Below are positions 10,746-21,233 of a stretch of DNA of 64,000 nt, piece after piece. Under the pieces are notes generated by a model. That model was given only the letters and a program-made list of their open reading frames with translations. It ran no database searches and was not told the DNA's origin. Within the stretch, counting starts at the first letter, position 1. Every line of letters begins with the position of its first letter. Source of the stretch: Phaeodactylum tricornutum CCAP 1055/1. Its lineage: Eukaryota > Bacillariophyta > Bacillariophyceae > Surirellales > Neidiaceae. The stretch covers positions 1,054,001 through 1,118,000 of the forward strand of contig NC_011671.1 in NCBI RefSeq assembly GCF_000150955.2, given 5' to 3'. Position numbers and translations under genes: made by a program.

Positions 10746-11636
10746 TCAGAATAAACGAGAGGCTGTGTCCACCGTCCATCGGTTACCGGCAAATTCAAGC
10801 CCAAAATGGTCCCGTTGACGAACCACAACGCCGAAATCTACTCTGTACATACCTATCGAAGTAGAGTTGTAAGTGCAGAAAGAGTCGTCCTCCGCAGCGG
10901 TCAGAAGAAAGGGCTTTGAGGATGGTGTTTCTGGGACGGACAAGTAATGGGATGAAAAAGCCGGAAGGTCGGGCATTCGAAAAAAACGAACCTCGTTGTC
11001 GTGAACCCTCGCCGACCGGTTCTTCCGCGATGTTCTGCGGCGTCATCATGATCGTGCTGCAAGTTCACTGTCTGTCAGTTCACGGTTAGATCGTATCTCC
11101 TCGGCTCAACCATCACTTACGTAGGCAAGCATACTGACTGACCTTTGAGCAATCGTACCGAACCCACGGGAACTTCTCCGGAAACGAAAATTCGCAGATC
11201 GGAATTCTGACAGATCGTACTGGTGTATAGTTTTGATTGGTCGAGAACAACTGCTTGTCAGAAAAACGATTGCGAAGCTCACAGACGCACCAAGGACATA
11301 CGACATCGGGCTTCTCCGGTCATGGACTTCGCTTCCTTCTATTTCGGATGGCTCTGCGTGTAACGTGATGTATTTCGGATAACAGACAGGCACATACGTC
11401 AGGTATCGGCGTGCGGTCCTCCAGGATAGCGCGAACACATAATCAATCTGGCTGTTAAACTGTCCGCTGACATGTACATCGGAAACCTTGTACATTTTGG
11501 ATGCGAGGGTTTCTAACAGTAACACCAACGTCCATCCGGCTACCCGGAAGCTTTCTTCGTCAGATCTGCTGATGTTTTTATGAGTGATGTTAGGATGCAG
11601 CAGGCTATCGGGAGCATAGTCGTTCTTTCGGCTCAT
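10746..11636 (-). CDS. Doubtful hypothetical protein, two exons
   Basis: A 176-codon frame opens at 11636 (MSRKNDYAPDSLLHP). It ends at a good donor (GTAAGT at 11120-11115) after SMLAY. An acceptor at 11058-11057 (TTGCAG) continues in phase into HDHDDAAEHRGRTGRRG and then MPDLPAFSSHYLSVP, open to 10746. I recognise no family. There is a hydrophobic stretch, VAGWTLVLLLETLAS, and another, YVLGASVSFAIVFLTS, so a membrane protein is possible. The two exons have ordinary composition but no conservation I can judge. It may be spurious. Transcript data would settle it. Confidence 0.3.
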
Positions 11637-11666
11637 CTACCTTATCTGCTCTTGTTTTGACAGCGT

Positions 11667-11679
11667 TTACTGTCAGCAA
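11667..11679. promoter_or_regulatory. Second copy of TTACTGTCAGCAA
   Basis: It is identical to the copy at 5016-5028. It lies 31 bp upstream of the doubtful minus-strand gene and 115 bp upstream of the threonyl-tRNA synthetase start. Confidence 0.4.
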
Positions 11680-11793
11680 TTGTCGAACAGTGGACCCAGA
11701 ATCGCGGCGTACCTCAAAGCACTCGATTTTTGCAAAAGGCGTGGTCAGCTTCAATAATATTCAGGTTCTTTTTTTCTTAGGAGCAAGGAGACA

Positions 11794-13937
11794 ATGAAAG
11801 TTAGTATCATGTCGGTCTTTGCGGTCTTGGCTTCCACGAGCGCCCGGAGGGCGGCTGCCTTTATCCCAGGTCGATCGCGGTCGGCAGCTATCACAAAAGT
11901 ATTTGGTGGCCTTCCTCTTCAAAGATCACACTCGTTTCACTTTTTGGAACAAAAGCAATCGTCGCGTCTCTTCGCGACCATCGCTGACGAAGCTGCAACT
12001 GTCGAGGAAGAAGAGCTTGTGGAACTACCCACCAACGACAACGATGAAGAGTTATTACGTATCCGACATTCATCGGCTCATGTTATGGCAATGGCGGTTC
12101 AGCGGATTTTCCCGGAGGCCCAAGTGACAATTGGTCCCTGGATCGACAGCGGCTTCTACTACGACTTTTTCTTTCCCGAAAGGACCGATGAAGAATCGGG
12201 AGAAACTATTCCGGCACGGAAGCTTTCCGAGCAGGATTTGAAAGACGTTAAAAAGGCAATGGATAAGATCATCGGGAAAGACTATCCGATTTCTCGTGAG
12301 GATGTTAGTCGTGAAGAAGCGAGACGGCGCATTGAGAAAATCGGTGAACCCTTCAAGCTAGAAATTCTAGACAGTATCAAGACCGAACCTATCACGCTTT
12401 ATCACATTGGCGACGAATGGTGGGACCTGTGCGCTGGTCCGCACGTGGATTCAACGGGAAAGCTTCCCAAAAAAGCTATACAATTGCAAAGCGTGGCGGG
12501 AGCCTACTGGCGTGGCGACGAGAATCGCGAAATGCTCCAACGCATCTACGCCACGGCCTGGAAGGATCCGCAACAGCTCAAACAATACAAGAAAATGCTC
12601 GAAGAAGCGAAGAAACGCGATCATCGTATGCTGGGGAAGAAACTGGATCTATTCTCGATCCAAGAAGACGCCGGTGGAGGCCTCGTATTTTGGCATCCCA
12701 AGGGGTCCAAGGTTCGCAGGATGATTGAAGATTTCTGGAAAGACGCACATATCCAAGATGGCTACGACGTTGTCTATTCGCCACACATCGCAAATATTGA
12801 TTTGTGGAAAACTTCTGGCCATTTCGACTTTTACCGTGCGGACATGTTCGATCAAATGGATGTTGAGAATGAACAGTATCAGATCAAGCCAATGAACTGC
12901 CCGTTCCATTGTCTAATGTATAAGGATGAGCTTCGATCATATCGTGATCTGCCCTTTCGGTGGGCGGAGCTAGGAACGGTATATCGGTAAGTGTAGAAAA
13001 TTTGGGCACAGACATTTATCAAACTGTATAACTTCTGTGCTAACGTCTCTGGTGCATTAGGTACGAGCGTTCTGGAACTCTGCACGGCCTCATGCGTGTC
13101 CGTGGTTTCACTCAGGACGACGCGCATATTTTTTGTCTTCCGGAACAATTGCAGGATGAGATTGTTGGTGTTCTCGACTTGACTGAAACGATCTTGTCAC
13201 GTTTTGGCTTTGACAAGTACGATGTTATGCTCTCGACTCGTCCCGAAAAGTCGGTAGGTTCGGACGAGATTTGGGACGCAGCTACTGTTGCGTTAGAAGG
13301 AGCCCTCAAAGTCAAAGGCTGGGATTACAATGTTGACGAGGGAGGCGGCGCCTTTTATGGGCCAAAAATTGACCTCAAAATCCGAGATGCGATTGGCCGG
13401 CAGTGGCAGTGCTCTACAGTCCAATGCGATTTCAATTTGCCAGAACGCTTCGGACTCGAGTATGCAAGCGCCGATGGCACACGAGAACGCCCTATCATGG
13501 TGCATCGTGCTATTTTTGGTTCTATCGAGCGGTTTTTTGGAATCCTAATAGAGAATTGTTCAGGCGACTTCCCACTTTGGTTGGCTCCGACGCAATTAAA
13601 GCTGTTACCAGTCACGGATGCTGTGCATGAGTATTGTAATGAGATTGCAGCGAAGGCTCTAAAAATGGGACTCCGTATCGAAGTAGATCGCGGAAGCGAA
13701 CGATTGGCTAAGCAAATTCGCAACGCTGAACAGGCTCGTATTCCAGTTATGGCGGTGGTTGGTATGAAAGAGATGGAATCAAATTCTCTTGCTGTGCGTA
13801 GTCGGAAGCTGGGAGATCTCGGGTCTTTCGAAGTGGAAGATCTGTTGAGCGAATTGAAACGTTGCGCTGCAGCTGCAGAGGAGATGACTCTGGTCGGCGA
13901 AAAGGAAGGAAAGATTGACAGCGAGTCCGTCAACTAA
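11794..13937 (+). CDS. Threonyl-tRNA synthetase, organellar (two exons)
   Basis: This class II synthetase charges tRNA-Thr. Exons 11794-12986 and 13061-13937 are joined across a 74-nt intron (GTAAGT donor, ATTAG acceptor) and give 689 residues. The N terminus is a signal peptide ending in AAAFIPG, the diatom plastid motif; dual plastid/mitochondrial use is possible. The editing domain has HSSAHVMAMAV (HxxxH) and CAGPH. Catalytic motif 2 is rebuilt across the junction (YRYERSGTLHGLMRVRGFTQ, then DDAHIFC), and motif 3 is GSIERFFGILIEN. A C-terminal anticodon-binding domain follows (PVTDAVHEYC, SERLAKQIRNAEQARIPVMA). Unlike standard bacterial ThrRS there is no recognisable TGS domain between the transit peptide and the editing domain. 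Confidence 0.95.
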
Positions 13938-14237
13938 CTGTAAGCTAAGATAGTTTTTCGGCAGCATGCTCTTAAGATGCATAACAGGATACAGCAATCT
14001 ATGCTCGGGTGCTATTTACAGTTAGCGATTTCTCCAGAAACGGGCCAACTGTGAAGTTTCCTGCTTTTCCGTTAAGAGTGCTATTGTGTCGTAGAGTGAA
14101 AAATATACGTGCTGCTGCGACTAGCAGATCCATATTTTCCGGTTACAAGTGGCGTGTAAATTCAAAAAATCAAAATGAATAAGGGAAGGGTCAAAGTCGG
14201 AAGTTTCATGATTGCTGGCTTTCTAGTTTACATTTAG
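13938..14237. other. Convergent 3' spacer
   Basis: This 300-bp spacer lies between the convergent 3' ends of the ThrRS and L37 genes. It holds the 15-mer TTTACAGTTAGCGAT (14015-14029), which recurs exactly at 55063-55077. No gene was seen. Confidence 0.5.
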
Positions 14238-14743
14238 TTAGTTCGCAACCTGCTTCTTTGCCTGTGTGCCCTCTCTGAATCCGTTCTTGAATCGGCGTGT
14301 CATGGACTTCATGAAGCGCATACGGCCAGTTCCGGTTGTGCGACGACCCTTGGCTTTCAGTCCCCAGTTGTACTGTCGCATCTTCTTGCTGGGATACCCA
14401 CAAGACGAGCAAGTAGACTTTTGGATATGGAACGATACCTTTCCGCACCGGCGGCAGGTCGTGTGAGACTTGTTGTGTCTCTTTCCGAATGAAGTCGTAC
14501 CCTTAGTCTGCAATCATAGATAACAAGAAAACTATTAGCCCTGACCAACACAAAAATCCCCGCGCAGATGGTGGAACACGGTTGGAGCGCATCTATCAGC
14601 AGACATGGTGGCAGGAAACGGGCAGCGCTGGGAAAGATATTTCGACCTTTCTGGGTAAATCGCCTCGTTTCTTTTGACTACTCTCACAAACCTCTATAAT
14701 CACCGACTACACGAGAAATATTGTCATGTTTTTAACGCACCAT
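14238..14743 (-). CDS. RPL37: 60S ribosomal protein L37 (eL37)
   Basis: Exon 2 (14507-14238) encodes [16 protein letters not shown], the CxxC...CxxC zinc motif [20 protein letters not shown], and [19 protein letters not shown], an almost textbook eL37. The frame lacks its own ATG. On the minus strand, ATG at 14743-14741 is directly followed by GTGCGT, and an acceptor (TTGCAG) ends at 14508. The inferred first exon therefore codes only the initiator Met, with a 233-nt intron, giving 90 residues. A Met-only first coding exon is also known from animal RPL37 genes. The protein binds rRNA in the large cytosolic subunit. The exon 1 assignment is inference from the splice signals. Confidence 0.9.
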
Positions 14744-15227
14744 CTTGTTTCTAGTTTGGTCGTCCAACGATGAGTTCGGCCACAATGCTAGTTTAACGGT
14801 GTTGCTCCAACCTCGGTGCCGTAATTTGTTCCTGTGGTTTGTGAGCGCAGGTTTAGTAAGCCGGTAAAAGATAGCCCTTTAGGGTTACTAAAGGCTCATA
14901 GGTTGGTGCAAACCCGGAAAATAGTTTGAATCGGCACCATTCACCCTGTTTTTTCCGTCTGACTGACAGTGAGCGACAAGACTGACTCTGAGAGTGACCA
15001 AAGCCCCGTCGAAAGAGGCTCTCTCTAGTAGGTGGTGGTAGCGGTCACAATTGAATCTCACTGTTATTTCATCTATCACAAAACAGGATCGCAGAAGACT
15101 ACTAACTGTAAGCAAGTGATGTAAAATTGAATTTGGAATGCAACTAACAAATTTGTTCTGTAACTTACAGTAATTTCAATTGGATGTGAAGATAGGTGGG
15201 GGACGATAAAATGTACAATTTGAGCTA
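14744..15227. other. Intergenic, no gene seen
   Basis: This 480-bp stretch lies upstream of L37 and downstream of the first receptor. TAACTGTAAGCAA at 15103-15115 resembles the recurring ACTGT motif. No tRNA or snRNA fold was recognised by eye. Confidence 0.5.
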
Positions 15228-18200
15228 CTACATTCCCGGAGCAAAGCGCAATTTTTTCTCTGATAGCAAAAGAGATTCTTGGACATCAAAAGACTTGCTG
15301 GCGTCGCTTTTGATAGAAGCCTCTTGGACCACCGCTGGAATGACACTGTCTGCCAACCCACAAGCTGATTCATCTATGCTGGCATTGTCATCTCCAACGG
15401 AGGCGCGTTGAGAGAAAGAGTTGTGATTGGAAACAGCTTCGACGTCAATTTCCAGGTCGTCCTTCAGAATACGGTTGTTGCAAAGAATCGCCGAAGGGCC
15501 AGGAGCTGTAACACCGGACATATTTGATGATTTGGTTTCCTGTGACGATGCCTTTTTTTCTGACAAACTGTGCGACCTGGACACCAGTGACACACCGGAT
15601 ATTCCTGCCGACATGACACCCGAAATCTGAACCGAACTTCGCCGGCGACCACCGTCGCGTTTATCACGCCAGCTTTGTAGAGTCAAGGGCACAAAAATAA
15701 ACATCAGCATGGACATGCAGGTAGCGAACAAAATGACTGCCAAAAGGAAAAAGCGTGCAACCGGGTCGTTAGAGTTGATCAAGAATAGGACGGGACAACC
15801 TACAGCGAGTAGCTGGGCCCAGCAGAAGATTGCCATGCCAAGATTCTTGCTTTCGCTGAATTCATCACTAATTTTGCGAGCTCGGTATGCTTGCCAACAA
15901 GCTAGGGAAAAAGCACCGGCGTTCACCAAGCAAATAAGAACCAAGAAAAGTGTGGTTGTCGTTTTACTCGAACCACTGCACTCGCCATGCGTGTTCCAAA
16001 ACTCTCCATTAACGGGCGCTCGGCTCCACTTTAGAGGATCAACAACGGTCCAAGATACGAGAATCGTAAGATTAAGCGTAAAAAGGACGGCGAATGGTGC
16101 AAGAACATCCTTTTCTTCGACTTTGGTGCGGCGAAAGTGTTGGCATTGAAACAGCTTGTTGATTCGCCACAGCTTCGAAAACAAAGCAGAAAACGTTACC
16201 GTGAATCCAATACTAGCGAGCCACGGCATCGAGATGCATGCAATGTCGCACCCCTGGTTTGAAACTATCTCGTCGTCAATACTGAGTGGAACGAGAACGG
16301 CTCCCAAAACAAAAACACCACAGCAAATTGTGACAAGGAACAACGGTTGCATAGTCTTGACAATACGCGTCTCGCGAGAGCGTCTAACCCAAAGCGCAAA
16401 TCCAGCTGCCGTAAACAAGATGATAGCGGACAGCCCTAATCCGATGTACCTGATATTTCCTAGCTGATTGAGCTCCAGGGGTGGTGCTACACGAATCAAA
16501 ATGTCAAAGGTCGCTTCTTGGCCGTCGCACCCGGGATAGGCACCTCCAACGTGTACTCCAAAAGACACTGTACCCAACGCCGTCCCTGACGACAACCCCC
16601 GGGATCTAACCGTAAAGTCGATTGTAAGAGACCCGCCAGACTGCAAAACTGCCCTTTTTCCATTCGACGGAGGATCAATCGGAATCGTTGAGTTCAAGTA
16701 GAACCTCGTGAAAGAAACCCACGATGGTATCGAACTTGGTCCAACAGAAACTGCAAAGGGCGCTTCATTTAGTAATAGGACTCGACTTTCCAACGGTACA
16801 TTCATGCTATGAGGAATTTGGTATTGAAATTCTTTTTCCGAAAAAGCAACACGAGTCGAGTCCGGGCAGTCAAAACATGTTTGTCTCTCAGTAATCCAAT
16901 ACGTTCCAGTGGGGCATTCCTCGGCAACTTGAACCAGATTCAAAGTCTTCAGTGAGGACACATTATTGCGCAAGCGATTAAAAAGGGACGCTTCGTATGG
17001 TAAATCGAGCTGCGCCAGGTATTGACCAACAATGTTTTGCTGCGACTCATCTCCCACTGCGCCCTGAATCTCACCTTCTACAGCAAAATTCGGACCGAGG
17101 AAATTAGGGAAAGGATTCTTTTTCTGGCAAAGGTTACTATCGGTGGCAAATCGGTACATACGCAGCCGTTCCAGTGGCTCGTATCTAGCTACATTTTGGT
17201 CCCAGACTTCGATAGCAATCAGGCGAGACCCAGACAACTGTGGATTATAAGTGACACGCATACCCGAAGTCTGAAGAAATTCACCTCCGTCGATGTTGAA
17301 CCCATTCAGTGACGCCGAACTGGTCGAATAATTTAACAATTGAAACAAGGAGATACCGCTCATCGTTCCAGTACATTCCGTGTACGGGAAACGGGAAGCC
17401 TCCCAAAGGTCGGACACCCGAACAAATCCCTCCGGCCAGCCCGATCCACGGAAACCATCACCTGCGAGAAAAGCGACATCAGCTCCTGTGTACCAGCGAA
17501 GTGCGTCTGAAAATAGATTACCTAATTCACATTCTCCAACTATACATCGATAAAAGTCTCCTTCAACTGGGGCCGGCATGGATGTACTACTTCCCAGGAT
17601 AGGATTATTCGCGATGGCTTGTGCAGCAAGGTCTTCCAAATCGGTTACATGCTTCAGGTAAATCTCGTCTCTGAAATTTTCGGGAAGATCCAAAATGTTT
17701 TCGTTCTGGGTTGTAAAATTCAATATAGTTTTCCGGTCTTCATCGAGGACGAAGCTGTGAAGCGTGAAAAGCTGGGGGTCAGCCTTATAACTTAATACCC
17801 AGGTACCTTTGCTTCCGTATTGCCGCGGAGATAAAAACCCGGCACTGTTGCTCTCAGTATCCACAATAGCAGCAGGAGCGTATTCGCTTTCCGTAACTGT
17901 TTGTAAGAAAAATTCAAAATGAGCTGGGTCTGGATCGCAATACCAGACAACCGGAATCCAACAAGACGGTGCTTCCATAGCGACATGGCTGCGGTCCAAG
18001 TACGAGTCATACAAGCTCGTGGACGGGTTGCAACCCGACTCGCGACTAAGCTTCGCAACGTAGCGGAGAATGCCCAAGACCGAAGAAATTGAATCCACAC
18101 GCGAAGAAGATTCCGCTGAGGCCGGCACAATTGACAGGACGGCAAGTTTTGTTTCCGCGTCAAGATGAACTGCCCTTGAATATTCGTGCCATGAGCTTAT

Positions 18201-18563
18201 GGGAGATACAATCGCATTTGTCAACAGCAGCGGCATGCTTCTTGATTGCAAACTTCGAATGCCACTCTGTGTAGCGTCAAGCGATAGAAGAGAAGCTTTC
18301 GATAGGAAAACGCCCCACCCCAAAAGAACGTTGAACACATGCGTATTCACACTCAATTTAAGTGGATGCATCTCTACAAACTGTGTGTACCGATCCAGGA
18401 GGGGCAGTACTATAACGGGGCTTTCGGAGACAACATTGCGAGCCCAAGCTGAGACCGCCGCAACACCGTAACAGGCTCCGCACTCCGAGTTCTCTGTATT
18501 GAGTATAGTCGCGCTAGTCCCAATCAAATGGATCGTTGTGTTGCTTGTATTATTGGATTCCAT
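15228..18563 (-). CDS. Class C (GABA-B-like) receptor with a degenerate 5'-nucleotidase-like ectodomain, copy 1
   Basis: This is a 1111-residue single exon. Residues 1-330 or so follow the layout of the 5'-nucleotidase metallophosphatase domain, but its metal-binding boxes are unrecognisable: no NDxH, and VNTHVF sits where GNHEF would. Residues about 335-490 match the 5'-nucleotidase C-terminal domain (ECELGNLFSDALRW, ADVAFLAGDGFRGSGWPEG, GTMSGISLFQLLNYS). A short Cys motif (CPTGTYWITERQTCFDCPD, about 550) and a beta-rich linker follow. Residues about 700-965 are a class C seven-helix core, with FSALFSKLWRINKLF after helix 3, VSWTVVDPLKW in helix 4, and ACWQAYRARKISDEFSESKN then LGMAIF around helix 5. 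A Ser-rich cytosolic tail of about 150 residues ends it. I infer a G-protein-coupled sensor, perhaps of a nucleotide. No signal peptide is seen at this Met. Stops lie upstream in frame, and an acceptor-like CCAG precedes it, so a leader exon may be missing. Confidence 0.85.
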   Translation of the reverse strand: MESNNTSNTTIHLIGTSATILNTENSECGACYGVAAVSAWARNVVSESPVIVLPLLDRYTQFVEMHPLKLSVNTHVFNVLLGWGVFLSKASLLSLDATQSGIRSLQSRSMPLLLTNAIVSPISSWHEYSRAVHLDAETKLAVLSIVPASAESSSRVDSISSVLGILRYVAKLSRESGCNPSTSLYDSYLDRSHVAMEAPSCWIPVVWYCDPDPAHFEFFLQTVTESEYAPAAIVDTESNSAGFLSPRQYGSKGTWVLSYKADPQLFTLHSFVLDEDRKTILNFTTQNENILDLPENFRDEIYLKHVTDLEDLAAQAIANNPILGSSTSMPAPVEGDFYRCIVGECELGNLFSDALRWYTGADVAFLAGDGFRGSGWPEGFVRVSDLWEASRFPYTECTGTMSGISLFQLLNYSTSSASLNGFNIDGGEFLQTSGMRVTYNPQLSGSRLIAIEVWDQNVARYEPLERLRMYRFATDSNLCQKKNPFPNFLGPNFAVEGEIQGAVGDESQQNIVGQYLAQLDLPYEASLFNRLRNNVSSLKTLNLVQVAEECPTGTYWITERQTCFDCPDSTRVAFSEKEFQYQIPHSMNVPLESRVLLLNEAPFAVSVGPSSIPSWVSFTRFYLNSTIPIDPPSNGKRAVLQSGGSLTIDFTVRSRGLSSGTALGTVSFGVHVGGAYPGCDGQEATFDILIRVAPPLELNQLGNIRYIGLGLSAIILFTAAGFALWVRRSRETRIVKTMQPLFLVTICCGVFVLGAVLVPLSIDDEIVSNQGCDIACISMPWLASIGFTVTFSALFSKLWRINKLFQCQHFRRTKVEEKDVLAPFAVLFTLNLTILVSWTVVDPLKWSRAPVNGEFWNTHGECSGSSKTTTTLFLVLICLVNAGAFSLACWQAYRARKISDEFSESKNLGMAIFCWAQLLAVGCPVLFLINSNDPVARFFLLAVILFATCMSMLMFIFVPLTLQSWRDKRDGGRRRSSVQISGVMSAGISGVSLVSRSHSLSEKKASSQETKSSNMSGVTAPGPSAILCNNRILKDDLEIDVEAVSNHNSFSQRASVGDDNASIDESACGLADSVIPAVVQEASIKSDASKSFDVQESLLLSEKKLRFAPGM

Positions 18564-19183
18564 GCTGGATAACTCCTATTATGGAACTAAAATGCTAGAA
18601 GCATATAATTTTTCCATTGATGAGGCACAAGAAAGATCAGCTGATGCAAGATGCTTATGTAAACTCTCTCTCTCTCTGGACCACCATGTATGACAGTATT
18701 GACAGTGAGAGAGCGCGGTTCAATGTGTCTCTCTGGCTACTTGGTATTCTGGGCCGGCGACCTCTCTTTTTCTGTGATTCACCGAGATCGAAGCAAGAAT
18801 CTGCCGTAGAAAACCCCGAAATTTCAGATAAATGTAAATTTCGTTTATTACATAATGTCTGTCTGAAGGAAAGAACAGCAAATATAATTTGCCGTGACCC
18901 TTACCAACATTTCTTATACGGGATTATAGAAAATGCGTGACAGCCAAGCGCAATTGATTCAAATAACCTAACCTGATCGATGACCTCACAATTCTTTTTC
19001 TTTTCAGGCAACGGACGAAGTTCAGGTTTCTTAAACTGCTAGGTTAACATCCAATGTGCGCAACTCTGTTAATATTGACTGTGAGGACTGTGAGTAACTT
19101 TGCAGTCGGAAATCTTTGCTGTCGCAAAGTTATAGTCTACCATGATTCAGCACCTGGGCCTTCAAGCAGGGATGCCGAGCCCA
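18564..19183. other. Intergenic upstream of receptor copy 1
   Basis: This 620-bp stretch holds a (TC)n microsatellite near 18664-18677 and TGACTGTGA at 19076-19084, followed by a second ACTGTGAG. It may carry the promoter and a missing leader exon of receptor copy 1. No other gene was seen. Confidence 0.5.
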
Positions 19184-20344
19184 CTAAAGAATCTGAGCAC
19201 CAACCTTGGCCACCCCCTCAGCTCTCATAAATTCTTCACGAAGACTATAAATGTAACGCATTACTTCAATTTCATTTGGAGTCATGGACAACGTATTGAA
19301 AAAGTCCACATGCAGAACGACTCGTTCTTGCGAGGCGTGTTCGTTCATGGTTTCGTGTTCATACGTCGTGTCGTAGAGCAAACACTCACCAGCTTGCCAA
19401 CGTCGAGTTTCGGGACCGACCCGAATGTAGGCTGCTTGATCTTCTGGAACATGAACACCCATTTGACATGTCAGCCACATATTATTCCCGTCCGTGTGCT
19501 TTGGAATGCCCGATCTTGGCTGCTGTCGATTGAAGCCAGCAATTCGCCCAGCTAATGGGACGGTTTCCAATATTCGAGTGGTGGTTGGACAAAGGTGGTA
19601 AGGAAAGTTTGGAATGCGATGACCGTTGTAGAAGAGGACGAGAGTTTTCCAGCCGCTGTCGTAGTTCATGCTGGTAACCGACTGAAAACGATCTTTGCCA
19701 CCGTTCTCAATATCCAATACCAAAGCATCATACTCATTTCGGATAGTTTCGTAGTTTTCACTCATCAAACGGCACAATTCGAGAGAGTTTGGATCATGAA
19801 ATGGTTTTGTAGCTCCGAGTCCCGGCATGTATGCGTGTATTTCGTCCTCAGGACGCCACTCGTTCTGAATAATCTCGTCTTCCAAAGGCAAGTTCTTATT
19901 CAACGTGTGTCGCACAAATCCAGCTACCCGCTCAAGATTCTCGTCCGAAATTATGGGAAATCTTGAACTGATTAACGACGGCATAAGCTCCCAAAATGGG
20001 TCGGCGTCTACTGTGCCGGTCGCAGCTGATTCCGCCACCACGCGTCCAATAGCTGTGTTCGCAGCCACGGATGCCAACGACACGATTAAATCGTCATGTT
20101 CCCTCTTGACGTACGGCTTATTTTTGGATCGTTCGCGATTTGGATCCTTATCTTGCAACGAATCAATCAAGCGCATTGACTTCTTTTCTCTTTTGTCTAC
20201 CTTCTTTGCTTTGCTGGAGTCTTTGCCACCAAACCCTTTGGCGGCAGACAACACCATGTGGTCTACCGCGATTCGAGGTTGAATAGGGTGGAATGCCGCC
20301 GATTCCTGGTATAAAAGGACTAGCACAATTAATGGAACGGCCAT
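19184..20344 (-). CDS. Aspartyl/asparaginyl beta-hydroxylase-family 2OG-Fe(II) dioxygenase
   Basis: This 386-residue single exon starts with a signal peptide (MAVPLIVLVLLYQESAAFHP). The AAF motif suggests plastid or secretory routing. After a basic linker (KKVDKREKKSMRLIDSL) the catalytic part shows the family pattern: GWKTLVLFYNGHRIPNFPYH, RTLAG-like VPLAGRIAGFNRQQPRSGIP, iron ligand HTDGNN, LTCQMGVHVPED, then WQAGECLLYDTTYEHETMNE with the second His, and RVVLHVDFF with the 2OG-binding Arg. Animal relatives hydroxylate Asp/Asn in EGF-like domains in the ER; the substrate here is unknown. It sits between the two receptor paralogues, in the same direction as copy 1. Confidence 0.88.
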   Translation of the reverse strand: MAVPLIVLVLLYQESAAFHPIQPRIAVDHMVLSAAKGFGGKDSSKAKKVDKREKKSMRLIDSLQDKDPNRERSKNKPYVKREHDDLIVSLASVAANTAIGRVVAESAATGTVDADPFWELMPSLISSRFPIISDENLERVAGFVRHTLNKNLPLEDEIIQNEWRPEDEIHAYMPGLGATKPFHDPNSLELCRLMSENYETIRNEYDALVLDIENGGKDRFQSVTSMNYDSGWKTLVLFYNGHRIPNFPYHLCPTTTRILETVPLAGRIAGFNRQQPRSGIPKHTDGNNMWLTCQMGVHVPEDQAAYIRVGPETRRWQAGECLLYDTTYEHETMNEHASQERVVLHVDFFNTLSMTPNEIEVMRYIYSLREEFMRAEGVAKVGAQIL

Positions 20345-21233
20345 TTTGGGGTGTGTCTGCTCAAGGCAAACGATTCTTTTTTGTGCTGAACTCTAATGAC
20401 GGCGATCTCCTCGGATTCGGAATGTTTCCATCAATATACCGCCTTCGGAGCGCGGACAGGCGTCTTGGCTAAGCCTCCTTCACCTGCCGAGAGCTTTTAT
20501 TTCATATATTCAAATATTTACATTTAAATATTCATTTGAAATCATATCGACTCCGACTTGTGGAACCATCGACCGGGTCATTTTCTCTCAAATATTGCGA
20601 CACTTTCCAAGTAGACTATAGACAGCAGTCACAGCTAGACTACTAATGCAATTGTTTCACGTCCATAGTTATGACGTTATGACCTCGTTCAAAAGACGGA
20701 ATCACTACGCAGCATTTTAAAAAGCTATATATGGAATGCCTTAAGTGGCTTACTTATGGTATCGCGAATATCGTTCTTCAACTCAACTAATCCAACCACG
20801 CCAGAGGATGTGTTGTAATGTATTGTTGGCCAGAGCTTTGCCACGATTCCTGTTTTCTCCCTGTCAAATCTACGTGGCATTTCGAAAATACAAGCACGTT
20901 CGTCTCGCAGAATGGCTGATTAGGTGCACTTAATTGTAACCAACATAACCAGGGGCAAAAAGGGTGGGTAAGCGCCTCATCCAGCTGCGCCCGCCAGGCG
21001 ACGACCAACCACAAACACTTCCCTTTTCGCGATGACTTCCTAGACACAGCTTGGTGAGGGCACTACAACAGTAGTACGCTGTTTGGATGCGACCTAACAC
21101 TGACTGTAAGTAGTAGCCTAGATCTTACACAAGAGTTTCGCCCGTTGTGCCAGTCCTGTCTGTTAGGCACGACGGTGGGTCCTTAAATCCTCCCGTTTCC
21201 AAAGACTTCCAAGAGAGCGTATCGGCCTTCGTC
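20345..21233. other. Divergent intergenic region, hydroxylase / receptor copy 2
   Basis: This region of about 890 bp includes an AT-rich patch (about 20500-20546, ATATTCAAATATTTACA-like), a possible promoter element, and TGACTGTAAG at 21101-21110. The stretch 21147-21233 is open in frame with receptor copy 2 but lacks an ATG. No other gene was found. Confidence 0.5.

Noticed and set aside
13355-13933. 192-codon minus-strand frame opposite ThrRS exon 2
   Set aside because: It lies entirely within conserved ThrRS motifs and has Ser/Arg-rich shadow composition.
14744-15227. Possible tRNA or snRNA
   Set aside because: No acceptor/T-arm pair or Sm-like site with flanking stems could be assembled by eye.
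20490-20550. AT-rich patch considered as a centromere core
   Set aside because: It is only about 50-60 bp. Diatom centromere-like regions are described as several hundred bases of very low GC, which I do not see here.
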